A DNA stretch of 64,000 bases. It comes from Acinetobacter amyesii. Its GTDB lineage: Bacteria > Pseudomonadota > Gammaproteobacteria > Pseudomonadales > Moraxellaceae. Under the pieces are notes generated by a model. That model saw nothing but the letters and a program-made list of their open reading frames with translations. It was not told where the DNA came from and did not search any database. This document shows, piece by piece, positions 53,362 through 60,902 of this stretch (position 1 is the first letter of the stretch; each line of letters starts with the position of its first letter). The stretch is taken from assembly GCF_002018365.1 (NCBI RefSeq), contig NZ_MVKX01000007.1:124001-188000 (forward strand), in the 5' to 3' direction. Made by a program: the position numbers and the translations under genes.

Positions 53362-53858
53362 AATTTGCCATTAATTGCTAAACGCGAAAGCTCCTGAGCG
53401 CTCATTCCTGCCAGTTGCTCAGGTGTATAAGCCGGCAGTGCATGTTTATGCTCTGTTTCAATCGGATTGCCACCTTTGCCCGTAATCTCTTGCTTAGTGA
53501 TACGACCATCAGTTTCTTGGAATGCTTGCTTTAGAAGGTTTTGTTTCGCCCGTTTATTTCGACCTGAGTCTTCATACATCTTTTGAAGTTCCATGAGTCG
53601 AAAAGCCTTATTCGCAATCGCAATATCTTCGATATTTTTTCGAAAATCTTCGCGAGTTCGCTTGAATAGATCCTTGAGTTTTTTACTTAGATTACGTCCA
53701 GCCACTTTAGTTGGGTCATAAAGTGCAACCTGTTGACGGGTAATTTCAATCTTATAATCTTGCTTTACAGCTTCTACTACTTGTTGAGGGGTTTCAAAGC
53801 ATGCAAGAGACTGAACAATAAACATTTTTACAGGCTCTTTTAGTGCTGCCATAAACAC
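53358..53858 (-). CDS. Terminase small subunit-like (DUF2280)
   Basis: A 166-residue DNA-binding protein of the DUF2280 type, regularly found as small terminase partner. KMFIVQSLACFETPQQVVEAVKQDY is the N-terminal helix-turn-helix-like part, followed by a helical oligomerisation region (KLKDLFKRTREDFRKNIEDIA) and a C-terminal ITGKGGNPIE segment. Recognises the packaging site; overlap with the large subunit suggests translational coupling. Confidence 0.85.
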   Translation of the reverse strand: MFMAALKEPVKMFIVQSLACFETPQQVVEAVKQDYKIEITRQQVALYDPTKVAGRNLSKKLKDLFKRTREDFRKNIEDIAIANKAFRLMELQKMYEDSGRNKRAKQNLLKQAFQETDGRITKQEITGKGGNPIETEHKHALPAYTPEQLAGMSAQELSRLAINGKL

Positions 53859-53910
53859 CTCTTTGTATAGCTACGTATAGCAAGATAGGCAAAAAAAAGA
53901 GCCTTTCGGC

Positions 53911-54552
53911 TCAGTTAATCACACAGTTTCCGCAACACGCTGCAATGTTTTTCTCCGATACAAATGGAGCATTTTTAGCAATGTCCAATAATCGCTGTAC
54001 TGAGCTATCAATTCCGTGTTGACGTATTTCACCAAAGAACACTTCAACATCATGGCCAGCTAAGTAATGCTTCGGTAAGCCAGTCGTATCGCTATAAATG
54101 ATCTCACCATCTTCATCGCGTTCCACACCAATGTGATAAAGCTCGTGTTCTATCAAACGGCAGAATTCACGATCAGAGGTTTGCTCACAAAATGCTGCAT
54201 CAATCGTAATTAAGTACTGAGGTACAAAACCAAACCAGTCTCGCATTTGTTGTTCTTGACGGGCTTTCTTCCATCCGCCTTGGTTAAACATCACCTTTTC
54301 ACACTGACCGAGTACCATGCGCTTTTTGGCCATAGCCGCTGAAGAAGCCCAAGCAAATGCCAAAAACTCTTCATTGTCGTGAATCAGCTCAGCGATATGA
54401 TCATGGTCTGGGTTATGTAGTTGACCACCCATCGTCAGATAATTATCTTTCACCCAGGCCAGTAATTCTTGTGCTGGTGCAAGGCGTATAGCGTCTTCTT
54501 CCTCAGCCTGATCCATAAGTTCAGTCGGTGGGAATGGTCTAAAGGGATACAT
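53911..54552 (-). CDS. Putative phage metallopeptidase
   Basis: A 213-residue protein of the phage-encoded metallopeptidase type. The zinc motif is HELYH (H136, E137, H140) in LIEHELYHIGVERDEDGE, and GHDVEVFFGE (H167, E170) probably supplies the third ligand. ARQEQQMRDWFGFVPQYLITIDA precedes it. It lies between the cold-shock gene and the small terminase gene. Its role in the phage cycle is unknown; a moron or a late regulator are both possible. Confidence 0.78.
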   Translation of the reverse strand: MYPFRPFPPTELMDQAEEEDAIRLAPAQELLAWVKDNYLTMGGQLHNPDHDHIAELIHDNEEFLAFAWASSAAMAKKRMVLGQCEKVMFNQGGWKKARQEQQMRDWFGFVPQYLITIDAAFCEQTSDREFCRLIEHELYHIGVERDEDGEIIYSDTTGLPKHYLAGHDVEVFFGEIRQHGIDSSVQRLLDIAKNAPFVSEKNIAACCGNCVIN

Positions 54553-54566
54553 AAGTTTAGCTCCTG

Positions 54567-54722
54567 TTATTGAGCGTGACTTAATCCTGCTCTAGCTTCG
54601 ATAATGATTTTTTGAATCTCTTCACGACGTTGTTTTTTCTTTTCGTGGTAGATCCATATTGTGGAAATAAAGACACTTATGATTAAGCCACCAATCAATA
54701 ATTGCATTCTAGTAAAGGTCAT
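54567..54722 (-). CDS. Small single-helix membrane protein
   Basis: A 51-residue product (ATG at 54722). One membrane helix at residues 7-24 (QLLIGGLIISVFISTIWI) is followed by a highly charged cytoplasmic coil, KKKQRREEIQKIIIEARAG. Small spanin- or phage-accessory-like, but no partner overlaps it. It precedes the metallopeptidase gene by 14 bases. Confidence 0.6.
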   Translation of the reverse strand: MTFTRMQLLIGGLIISVFISTIWIYHEKKKQRREEIQKIIIEARAGLSHAQ

Positions 54723-54796
54723 TTTTTATTGCTCTTATAATGTCATTTTCACCTAAATTAAGCATTTCAATATTAAAACTTAATGGCAATTAATGA

Positions 54797-54823
54797 CAAA
54801 AACCCGTCAATTAATGACGGGTC
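54797..54823 (-). terminator. Terminator after the cold-shock gene
   Basis: ACCCGTCA/TGACGGGT stem with ATTAA loop and U5 on the minus strand, 20 bases after the csp stop. Confidence 0.85.
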
Positions 54824-54842
54824 ATTTAAAGAGAAATTAGAT

Positions 54843-55052
54843 TTAAATAATATTGATATTACTAGCTTGCTTTCCCTTTTTTCCATTCGTGATTTCAAAC
54901 TCTACTCTTTGGCCTTCACGTAAAACCTTAAAACCGTCAATTTTGACCTCACTATAATGTGCAAAAAGATCCTCTCCTGCATCACTAAGAATGAACCCAT
55001 AGCCTTTTGCTTCGTTGAACCATTTGACGGTGCCAGTAGTTAAATTTGTCAT
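54843..55052 (-). CDS. Cold-shock domain protein
   Basis: A 69-residue CspA-family RNA chaperone. RNP1 is KGYGFI at about 16-21 and RNP2 is DLFAHYS near 28-34; the [11 protein letters not shown] start is standard. Prophages of Acinetobacter often carry one. The untranslated leader (55053 upward) is long enough to hold a cold-responsive structure, though I did not find a clear cold box. Ends at its own terminator, so it is likely a single-gene unit. Confidence 0.9.
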   Translation of the reverse strand: MTNLTTGTVKWFNEAKGYGFILSDAGEDLFAHYSEVKIDGFKVLREGQRVEFEITNGKKGKQASNINII

Positions 55053-55422
55053 TACTTATCCTTAGATGTTTTAAATATTAATGATGAATACGCTTGTTTA
55101 ATCTGATTAATAATCAAGCTATACCAATATAAACAATCAATCTAAAACATCCTGATACATATGTTATTCGTGTGTTGAAAATTGGATTTTAAAAGTAACC
55201 TATCAAGAGTAAAATCGTTGTTTAATTCAATAAATTATGCCGAAATGCAAAACAGTTCAAATTACTTATTCTGCATTAAATATAAGGTATCAGCATAAAA
55301 AAGCCCCACATATTCATGTAGGGCTTCACCCAATTCATTTGCGCTGATATGAGCCAGCGGATTATAGGGCTATTTAATTAAATATGCATTTAAAATATAT
55401 CTTTAAATCATATTGGTATTAA
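55053..55422. other. Intergenic region upstream of csp
   Basis: 370 bases without a gene. It holds a terminator for the minus-strand 89-residue gene (55297-55327) and then AT-rich sequence that should contain the csp promoter and leader. Confidence 0.6.
55297..55327 (-). terminator. Terminator after the 89-residue gene
   Basis: AGCCCCACAT/ATGTAGGGCT stem with a TTC loop (one G-T/mismatch) and U6 on the minus strand. Confidence 0.75.
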
Positions 55423-55692
55423 CTATCGATTCAACTGTGTGTATGCCCACTTTAAAAATCTATCTTTATCATCAAAGTTTGGGACATTGATTAAGTGAAT
55501 GAAATTTACTGCACCAAATTTACCCGCTATCTTTTTAGGATCGACTATTTCAAAATCATCATCATTACCTAAATTCAGTTCTTTAAAAAACTCAAGAACC
55601 TTGTTATGCAAACCTTGATGTGAATGTTCAGTTCGCTCTATTAGAAAATCATAAATCTGGCTTAAAACATGTAATTCAAAATTTTTATTCAT
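55423..55692 (-). CDS. Small phage protein, first of two paralogues
   Basis: An 89-residue protein with paired regions in common with the equally long product of 57691-57960: QIYDFLIERTEHS versus QIYNFVCMKPN near the N-terminus, LEFFKELN versus IFFEELHE in the middle and DKDRFLKWAYTQLN versus DKDKFVNWVAKSMN at the end. No known domain. It is separated from its neighbours by terminators and may be a small adaptor or inhibitor. Confidence 0.68.
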   Translation of the reverse strand: MNKNFELHVLSQIYDFLIERTEHSHQGLHNKVLEFFKELNLGNDDDFEIVDPKKIAGKFGAVNFIHLINVPNFDDKDRFLKWAYTQLNR

Positions 55693-55798
55693 GACTTTCT
55701 TCTCATAATTGTTAAGGTTGAAATTCCAAACTAACGGATATTATGAGAAAGTTAAAGTAATCAAACATCCTGAAACAATAAGCTTTGAAATATCTAAC

Positions 55799-56206
55799 TT
55801 ATAATAATTCATCTTTTTTTAAAGCTTTTAACCAAGCCGTTGCACGCCCCATATTGATATCAGCTAATTCAAACCTGTGAAATCGATATCCCAATTCTTC
55901 AGCATGGTCATAACGATCCATACTCCAAGCCTTCGTTGCAAGTTTACCCTTACGACCGCCAGACCATGGACCAGTTGCTATTTCAATTAGCATGCGATGT
56001 TCAATAAGGTGTAAGTCAAAACGCCAGTGTTTAGTGCTTTTGAAATGAAAGTATTCCTCATACTTCATTTCCATCCGATCTAATATTTCTTTTAGTCGGT
56101 CGAATGCTTCTAAGTATTTTTCACTGGCTTTAGGTAATGGCCTGGTACGTGTTTTCTTTTTATGAGGAATCTTTTTAGTTAGGGTTTTATATGCATCAGG
56201 TTCCAT
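55799..56206 (-). CDS. PD-(D/E)XK-like nuclease paralogue with altered motif
   Basis: A 135-residue protein related to the phage nuclease at 58704-59114: HWRFDLHLIEHRMLIEIATGPWSGGRKGK aligns with KWRADFHLKGRMILLEVEGGIWSGGRHTR. The conserved aspartate (RFD) and first glutamate are kept, but the second glutamate of E-V-E is an alanine (E-I-A). It also has a longer basic N-terminus. It may be inactive or altered in metal use. Phage genome processing is the expected role of this family. Confidence 0.68.
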   Translation of the reverse strand: MEPDAYKTLTKKIPHKKKTRTRPLPKASEKYLEAFDRLKEILDRMEMKYEEYFHFKSTKHWRFDLHLIEHRMLIEIATGPWSGGRKGKLATKAWSMDRYDHAEELGYRFHRFELADINMGRATAWLKALKKDELL

Positions 56207-56216
56207 ATTTCTCCCA

Positions 56217-56243
56217 TAAAAAAAACCTCCCGAAGGAGGTTTG
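56217..56243 (-). terminator. Terminator after the 198-residue gene
   Basis: AACCTCC/GGAGGTT stem with CGAA loop and an eight-base U-tract on the minus strand. Confidence 0.85.
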
Positions 56244-56253
56244 ATTTTGCAAC

Positions 56254-56850
56254 TTACTTATATCCATTTAATTTGAGCATTTCATACTGTGGTTTAAGCC
56301 TCTTCTTTAATTCCGCCAGCACTTCCTCTTTAGGCACAAACGTTCGTTTTTGATTCATCATCTCGTTTGCAACATAGATATTAAAATCAAAGTAATCCAT
56401 ATTGTTATTTAAAACTTGCGATAGACGAACCTTCGATAAAAGCCCCGGGAATAAAAGATCCATATCTTCTTTTTTTTCAATCCCCAAGTAGACATATTGT
56501 TTCCACTTATCCGTCTGCAAGTTTCTAACATAAATACTGTCATAAGTAGTACTTATTTCACGCTCATACATAACGCTTTGGCTGTGTACAGGCACAACAC
56601 AAATTTCACCATAATCAGATAAATAATTTATTTTAGGCTTTCCGAATGAAAAGGCACCAAATTTATGCTGCATTAAATCCCCGCCCATTAATGCAGTCTT
56701 AGTATTTTGCTTAAACTCTTTTTTACTGATCCACTCACCCAAAAAAAATGTATCTTTCTTAGAAATGGCTCCTTTAAAATTCATGGGGTAATACATAGAG
56801 TTTGAATATTCTAATATTGCATCTAGATCACGCACATCATAATTTTTCAT
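56254..56850 (-). CDS. Hypothetical protein, probably the frameshifted main part of an exported protein
   Basis: A 198-residue protein with no recognised domain, starting MKNYDVRDLDAILEYSNSMYYPMNFKG. In its own frame the open sequence extends upstream past the ATG as FEYFKTKASEE before meeting a stop at 56885. Directly upstream in another frame is a signal peptide plus cysteine-bearing mature start (56847-56960). The two probably belonged to one exported protein of about 220 residues, now split by a frameshift near 56870-56890, unless they are coupled by the ATGA overlap. Confidence 0.55.
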   Translation of the reverse strand: MKNYDVRDLDAILEYSNSMYYPMNFKGAISKKDTFFLGEWISKKEFKQNTKTALMGGDLMQHKFGAFSFGKPKINYLSDYGEICVVPVHSQSVMYEREISTTYDSIYVRNLQTDKWKQYVYLGIEKKEDMDLLFPGLLSKVRLSQVLNNNMDYFDFNIYVANEMMNQKRTFVPKEEVLAELKKRLKPQYEMLKLNGYK

Positions 56851-56960
56851 TTCCTCTGAAGCTTTTGTTTTGAAGTATTCGAACTATCCTCACACTTCAG
56901 TTCATTCGCTTTTAAGGGTAAAGATAAAAGCATTCCAGCAATAAGTAGTATTTTTTTCAT
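56847..56960 (-). CDS. Signal-peptide fragment overlapping the downstream gene
   Basis: ATG at 56960 gives 37 residues: a basic start, a hydrophobic stretch (ILLIAGMLLSLPLKA) cleaved before NELKCEDSS, then a Lys/Gln-rich end. Its stop overlaps the next ATG by 4 bases (ATGA). The hydrophobic start with cleavage site suggests an export signal for the neighbouring frame. Either a true small exported peptide or the 5' part of a frameshifted gene. Confidence 0.5.
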   Translation of the reverse strand: MKKILLIAGMLLSLPLKANELKCEDSSNTSKQKLQRK

Positions 56961-57014
56961 TTTTTTAATCTAAAATATTTTCTACTGGAATATACAATTT
57001 TAACGCCCTTCAAC

Positions 57015-57191
57015 TCAACTATAATACAAAGCTTCACGCAAATTCTTAATGCGTTCTTTCAACTTAATCATGATGCCATCTATTGCTAGCATTTCATTTC
57101 GCGTCAATCCTGTTCGACTTAGATTCTGATACTTTGACAGCTCAGCACTGCAATATTCTAAGTCGTGTTTTGCTTGTACTTTGTCCGTCAT
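57015..57191 (-). CDS. Small phage protein, 58 residues
   Basis: A short gene (ATG at 57191, stop at 57015) whose product begins MTDKVQAKHDLEYCSAELSK and is mostly helical, with LTRNEMLAIDGIMIKLKERIKNLREALYYS. Its start overlaps the stop of the membrane-protein gene before it by four bases (ATGA). Unknown function, typical phage early-late accessory. Confidence 0.65.
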   Translation of the reverse strand: MTDKVQAKHDLEYCSAELSKYQNLSRTGLTRNEMLAIDGIMIKLKERIKNLREALYYS

Positions 57192-57334
57192 GGCTCAATC
57201 TTTTTTTTAGATGCTACATAAACACCTTCGTTAAACGCGATCGGCTTACCTTCAACAATGTCTTTCTTAAACCACTTAAAGCACAACCCGTACCCAAATA
57301 AGAATGAAACTAAACCCACTACGATATAAGCCAT
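57188..57334 (-). CDS. Small membrane protein, 48 residues
   Basis: ATG at 57334, product MAYIVVGLVSFLFGYGLCFK... with one N-terminal membrane helix (3-20) then a basic and Lys-rich cytoplasmic tail ending KKKIEP. It overlaps the 58-residue gene by the ATGA step. Unknown role. Confidence 0.6.
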   Translation of the reverse strand: MAYIVVGLVSFLFGYGLCFKWFKKDIVEGKPIAFNEGVYVASKKKIEP

Positions 57335-57361
57335 ACCAACCACCAAATAAGAAAAGAAAAA

Positions 57362-57386
57362 CCCCTCAACATTAGAATGTGAAGGG
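57362..57386 (-). terminator. Imperfect hairpin with U-tract
   Basis: CCCCTCAACATT and AATGTGAAGGG can pair with two mismatches. The minus strand has GGGG followed by U5 downstream. It could end the 37-residue gene above. Confidence 0.5.
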
Positions 57387-57415
57387 CTGTTATGCGCCGT
57401 AATACGTTCGGCAAA

Positions 57416-57529
57416 TTATCTAACTTCTTTCAAACAACTACGACAAACTTTTATCTCATCACCATCGATTGTGTGGTCAATCTCCGTCACGTCATGCAAT
57501 CCAAATAAGCACATTAGAATTCGGATCAT
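57416..57529 (-). CDS. Small CxxC protein, 37 residues
   Basis: ATG at 57529 with a strong AGGGGAAAG ribosome site. The product begins MIRILMCLFGLHDVTEIDHT and ends VCRSCLKEVR, so CRSC could bind zinc with another cysteine or a dimer partner. Small CxxC proteins of this length are common in phage early regions. Function unknown. Confidence 0.6.
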   Translation of the reverse strand: MIRILMCLFGLHDVTEIDHTIDGDEIKVCRSCLKEVR

Positions 57530-57544
57530 TGCTTTCCCCTATAC

Positions 57545-57575
57545 AAAAAAAAGCCTACTTTCAGGGAAGTAGGCT
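57545..57575 (-). terminator. Terminator before the 37-residue gene
   Basis: AGCCTACTT/AAGTAGGCT stem with a TCAGGG loop and U8 on the minus strand. Confidence 0.85.
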
Positions 57576-57690
57576 CGAAGGATTACCCGTTAGGGTGACA
57601 GAAACTACAGCAGTTTCTATTGATTATTTTCCAACCTGTTACATAAATTTACACTGGCGAAAAATGACAATATTTAAAACCGCATGATTT

Positions 57691-57960
57691 TTAATTCATT
57701 GATTTTGCAACCCAATTTACAAACTTATCCTTATCAAAGAATTCCGGTGCAGCATCTGCATATATCTTTTTTTCGACTCCATTAAAAACACCAAAATAAG
57801 TAAATGGTTTATATGCAATGAATCTATCTTTTGATGATTCATGAAGCTCTTCAAAGAAGATATACAACTGCATGTATTTACTTTTTGACTGAATATTTGG
57901 CTTCATACATACGAAATTATAGATTTGCTCAATCATTAAATGCGAATTCTTATCTGGCAT
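57691..57960 (-). CDS. Small phage protein, second of two paralogues
   Basis: An 89-residue protein matching the 55423-55692 product in length and in three blocks (QIYNF, FFEELH, FFDKDKFVNWV). The central part differs, with AYKPFTYFGVFNGVEKKIYADA. It is the first gene after the tandem terminators downstream of the Q-like gene and so would be the first target of late antitermination. No known domain. Confidence 0.68.
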   Translation of the reverse strand: MPDKNSHLMIEQIYNFVCMKPNIQSKSKYMQLYIFFEELHESSKDRFIAYKPFTYFGVFNGVEKKIYADAAPEFFDKDKFVNWVAKSMN

Positions 57961-58100
57961 CTTAAACTAAAACTATAGTAAAACAGTCAACTATATATAT
58001 CACACAAATATTAAAAATAAATATTTATTTTATATCAACTTTTTTAATATATTTAAAATATATATTTAAACATCATTAAGCGAAACTTTAAATTTTTGAC

Positions 58101-58131
58101 AAAAAAATACCCGCCTAGGAAGGTCGGGTAT
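58101..58131 (-). terminator. Distal late-leader terminator
   Basis: ATACCCG/CGGGTAT stem enclosing ACCTTCCTAGG, with U7 on the minus strand. Second of two tandem terminators below the Q-like gene. Confidence 0.8.
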
Positions 58132-58151
58132 ATCAACTGTTAAATTTCATT

Positions 58152-58178
58152 AAAAAGCCTAATCAACGGACTAGGCTA
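58152..58178 (-). terminator. Proximal late-leader terminator (tR'-like)
   Basis: AGCCTA/TAGGCT stem around GTCCGTTGAT with U5 on the minus strand, about 65 bases after the -10 element of the candidate late promoter. Confidence 0.8.
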
Positions 58179-58241
58179 TTAGCTTGCATATTTAACTAAA
58201 TAGGTTCAGTGAATTACTATAACTTCGTCCACTATAGCAGA

Positions 58242-58270
58242 AATATGCCATATCCTGTCCGGACAGTCAA
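58242..58270 (-). promoter_or_regulatory. Candidate late promoter (pR'-like) with CTGTCCGGACAG palindrome
   Basis: On the minus strand TTGACT (58270-58265), 17 bases, then CATATT (58247-58242) fits a sigma-70 promoter whose -35 element overlaps the stop of the Q-like gene. The perfect 12-base palindrome CTGTCCGGACAG (58255-58266) lies in the spacer and could bind an operator-recognising protein. Confidence 0.5.
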
Positions 58271-58707
58271 ATAATTCTTAATCGCTTATCATGCCCATTC
58301 AAAAAGTATTTTCCTGCAAAAATCATGCTATCCAAAGCAGTTCTTCCAAATTTAAATTGATACTCCATTTGACGAAGCGACATCCCGCGCACATTCTTTT
58401 CAATAAAAAGATTAACTGCTACTTTGGCTGAGTCGCAAATACGTGGCGAATACTTTAGGTCAATAATTATTTTGCGTACTTCTTCAGCTTCAAAATCTGA
58501 GATGGTGCAAATTAATTGATTTTTTCTCGGTGCGACCCCTTTATTGTTCTCACAAATTAACCAGTAAATTTGATTTATTCCCAATGTATCTGGAGCATTC
58601 CCTGATTTCATTCTGCAGGTCTGAATGTAAGCACCATATTGTTTAAACCATTCTTCGGCTGTGTATTTAGACCAATCCATTACTTCTAGCTTTGCCGCTG
58701 CATTCAT
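58267..58707 (-). CDS. Candidate Q-like late antiterminator
   Basis: A 146-residue protein at the end of the replication and recombination block, directly before a promoter and two terminators. TCRMKSGNAPDTLGINQIYWLI and the C-terminal VRGMSLRQMEYQFKFGRTALDSMIFAGKYFLNGHD recall helix-turn-helix-like segments of phage Q/DUF1133 antiterminators. No single diagnostic motif was found, so context carries most of the weight. It overlaps the nuclease gene by 4 bases. Confidence 0.6.
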   Translation of the reverse strand: MNAAAKLEVMDWSKYTAEEWFKQYGAYIQTCRMKSGNAPDTLGINQIYWLICENNKGVAPRKNQLICTISDFEAEEVRKIIIDLKYSPRICDSAKVAVNLFIEKNVRGMSLRQMEYQFKFGRTALDSMIFAGKYFLNGHDKRLRII

Positions 58708-59114
58708 CCTAAATCCCCTACCATTTTCTCAATCTGCTGAATTGCTAAACCTGACTTCACTTGCTCTGTACTAAACCGTATGACTTGATAACCCAGCATC
58801 GTCGCTGCGTTATATTTCTGCATATCACCGATATATCCTTTACCCCTTGTATGCCGTCCACCACTCCAAATACCACCTTCAACCTCTAGCAAAATCATTC
58901 TTCCCTTTAGATGGAAATCAGCTCTCCATTTACGGCTCGGGTGAAACTTAAACTCTTGCTCGAAATCTATCTTTAATGCTTTAAGCTCCAGCGCTAGTTT
59001 CAATTCAAACTCATTCGGTACCTTTTGACTTTTAACCTTAGGTCTTTTGCTACCTCGTTTAGGTTTGGCACCACCGATCATTTGTTTATATTCAGCAATT
59101 GAGTAGCTGATCAC
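58704..59114 (-). CDS. Phage PD-(D/E)XK-like endonuclease
   Basis: A 136-residue protein with a compact nuclease pattern: KWRADFHL (D), LLEVEGGIWSGGRHTRGKGYIGDMQKYN (E-x-E plus glycine-rich loop) and LGYQVIRFSTEQVKSG. The acidic residues D and E-V-E are intact, unlike the paralogue at 55799. It is placed next to the Q-like gene, where lambdoid phages keep Holliday-junction nucleases such as RusA, which suggests a similar role. Confidence 0.75.
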   Translation of the reverse strand: MISYSIAEYKQMIGGAKPKRGSKRPKVKSQKVPNEFELKLALELKALKIDFEQEFKFHPSRKWRADFHLKGRMILLEVEGGIWSGGRHTRGKGYIGDMQKYNAATMLGYQVIRFSTEQVKSGLAIQQIEKMVGDLG

Positions 59115-59356
59115 TACTTCACCCCAAATAACTGCTTTGTTTTGTTAGTAGCGGTATAAGCACGTTCTACTTGCTTGCCATTACTCTGCAGATACCCTGC
59201 TTCTACAAGTTTCTTAAGATGTAAATTTAATTGGCAACGGCCCCAATCAGTCACGTTTTCCTCAAGCTCTAAAGCAGTCACCTCACCAGTAGAAAATGCG
59301 ATGTATACAAGTACGTTTTTAATCTCTTCAAATTTTTTAACGTATGACGTATTCAT
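59114..59356 (-). CDS. Winged-helix-like phage protein
   Basis: About 80 residues from the ATG at 59356, which overlaps the stop of the DnaC-like gene (ATGA). MNTSYVKKFEEIKNVLVYIAFSTGEVTALELEENVTDWGRCQLNLHLKKLVEAGYLQSNG is a winged helix-turn-helix of about 65 residues. Could act as a regulator or a replication accessory factor. Coupled to the replication operon. Confidence 0.65.
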   Translation of the reverse strand: MNTSYVKKFEEIKNVLVYIAFSTGEVTALELEENVTDWGRCQLNLHLKKLVEAGYLQSNGKQVERAYTATNKTKQLFGVK

Positions 59357-60096
59357 GCTGCACCGCCTGTTCGCTGATCTTCCCAATTGCATTCCACTGT
59401 GACCAGGCCATCATGTTGAAAACGAGACCAAAGACGATCACCTAGATCTTTTTGCAACTCCTCAATTGTCATGTTAGAAATCAGCATAGTTGGTTTGGCT
59501 TGGTCATAACGTGCATATAAAACTTTGTGGACCAACTGGAGTCGATTTTCATAGCGGTCATGTAAACCATATTCATCCAAAATCAGTAAGTCATATTCCG
59601 TAAAACGGTGAATTGCATTAGATTCGTTGTCATCAGCTTTTTTCCATGCATTGGCAATTTCGTTACCCATGTCTTCAGATGTGATGTAACGAGCGTATTT
59701 GCGAGACTGCAAGACATTACGTGCAACAGCACATGCCAAATGCGTTTTGCCTGTACCGGTACGACCAACCATGATCAGATTACGGTTCATTCCCTCATTA
59801 AAATCTTTCGTGAAGGATGTGCATTGCTGCTTGGCATTTTGCTGACCATTGTTTTCAACTAAGTAATTTCTGAAACCATTGTTAGCATGACGTGCCGGCA
59901 ACTTGGCTCCTTCAAAATGCTTTTCACGAACCATTCGATTTACTTCGATCTCATGATCCTGATGGGCTTTATTCAATATTTCAGTTGCACATTGCTTGCA
60001 AATTGCAGTACGACCAACTAAGACTTTTTGAGCTCGGTGTGTTTCACAGTATTCAGAACTCAACTGGATCTGCGCATTTAAAATTGAGGCGTTCAT
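59353..60096 (-). CDS. DnaC/IstB-like helicase loader
   Basis: A 247-residue AAA+ ATPase. Walker A GRTGTGKTHL is near 107-116, Walker B LLILDEYG near 171-178, and an N-terminal CETHRAQ...CKQC cysteine cluster resembles the zinc-binding start of DnaC-like loaders. It would load the replicative helicase onto phage origin DNA together with the preceding initiator. Overlaps both neighbours by 4 bases. Confidence 0.86.
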   Translation of the reverse strand: MNASILNAQIQLSSEYCETHRAQKVLVGRTAICKQCATEILNKAHQDHEIEVNRMVREKHFEGAKLPARHANNGFRNYLVENNGQQNAKQQCTSFTKDFNEGMNRNLIMVGRTGTGKTHLACAVARNVLQSRKYARYITSEDMGNEIANAWKKADDNESNAIHRFTEYDLLILDEYGLHDRYENRLQLVHKVLYARYDQAKPTMLISNMTIEELQKDLGDRLWSRFQHDGLVTVECNWEDQRTGGAA

Positions 60097-60902
60097 AGCA
60101 GTCCTCCACAGTCGATATCACTTGCAGGTGCATACTGCTGTACTTCACCCCAAGCATCATTTACGTTTCGAGAGTTTTGTTTTTCAGTGGTATGTGTTTT
60201 CGTTTTTGTTGCTTCACGTTCAGCCTTGGCCAATTGTTTTTCAAATTCCTGAAAAATCCATTGTGCAAACTTACGAAGTTTTTGGTTGTTCGTGATTTGG
60301 TGATTATTTTCGTGGTGAGCATTGAAGTTCCCAAGATGGAATTGAAAATCTGCCATGCCTAGAATTTCAGAAACTCGTTGAGAGTATTTTGTAGTTTTCA
60401 AAGCGAATGCCAGCTGCTCAAGATCTGGTGTCCACGAATCCACGTTTTGATTTTCTGCGTGCGCGTTACTGTGTGTGTTTATATCTGTTGTATTCTCTGT
60501 AGGAACGAATTGCGCTTTTGTTTGCTCCCGAACTGCGCTTTCGTCAGTTGGGGAAATTACACTTTGTAAGTTCGCCAAAATCATCTCTGAAAGCCACTCG
60601 TCAAAGCGTTCTTCGTTAAATTTGAAGTACAAGCGATGATCTAAACGCTTATATGTTTCTGAGATTAAACCTAAGGCAACAAGCTTCTTTCGAGCACTCA
60701 CTTGTTCTCGATATGACAAGCCAGTTTCTTCTTCAATTTGATCAGAAGTCTTGTACACGCCTAATGGGCTATCAGTCTTATCTGACCAAAAAACCATTTG
60801 GCCAAGAAAGATTCCTGCCTTCACACAGCCAATGTATTTACCTAGCTTGGGGAAATAGGCAATAGGTTGCCCTGTGCCACGTAGTGACAGAATATGGCTC
60901 AC
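60093..60902 (-). CDS. Phage replication initiator-like (O-type) protein
   Basis: A 269-residue protein with an N-terminal winged-helix-type domain (IAYFPKLGKYIGCVKAGIFLGQMVFWSDKT...EETGLSYREQVSARKKLVALGLI) and a disordered, Thr/Asn-rich linker then a C-terminal acidic and helical tail. It stands directly upstream of the DnaC-like gene, the O-P position of lambdoid phages, and probably binds iterons within itself or nearby. No obvious iteron array was found by eye. Confidence 0.75.
   Translation of the reverse strand: MSHILSLRGTGQPIAYFPKLGKYIGCVKAGIFLGQMVFWSDKTDSPLGVYKTSDQIEEETGLSYREQVSARKKLVALGLISETYKRLDHRLYFKFNEERFDEWLSEMILANLQSVISPTDESAVREQTKAQFVPTENTTDINTHSNAHAENQNVDSWTPDLEQLAFALKTTKYSQRVSEILGMADFQFHLGNFNAHHENNHQITNNQKLRKFAQWIFQEFEKQLAKAEREATKTKTHTTEKQNSRNVNDAWGEVQQYAPASDIDCGGLL

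Larger units (their letters stand above)
57961..58266. other. Candidate late-control region
   Basis: About 306 bases between the 89-residue gene and the Q-like gene, holding a promoter and two tandem terminators, listed separately. No protein gene. Confidence 0.6.

Noticed and set aside
57601..57619. AGAAACT/AGTTTCT hairpin in the spacer after the paralogue gene
   Set aside because: A 7-bp stem without U-tract or conserved surroundings is too little to call a regulatory RNA.
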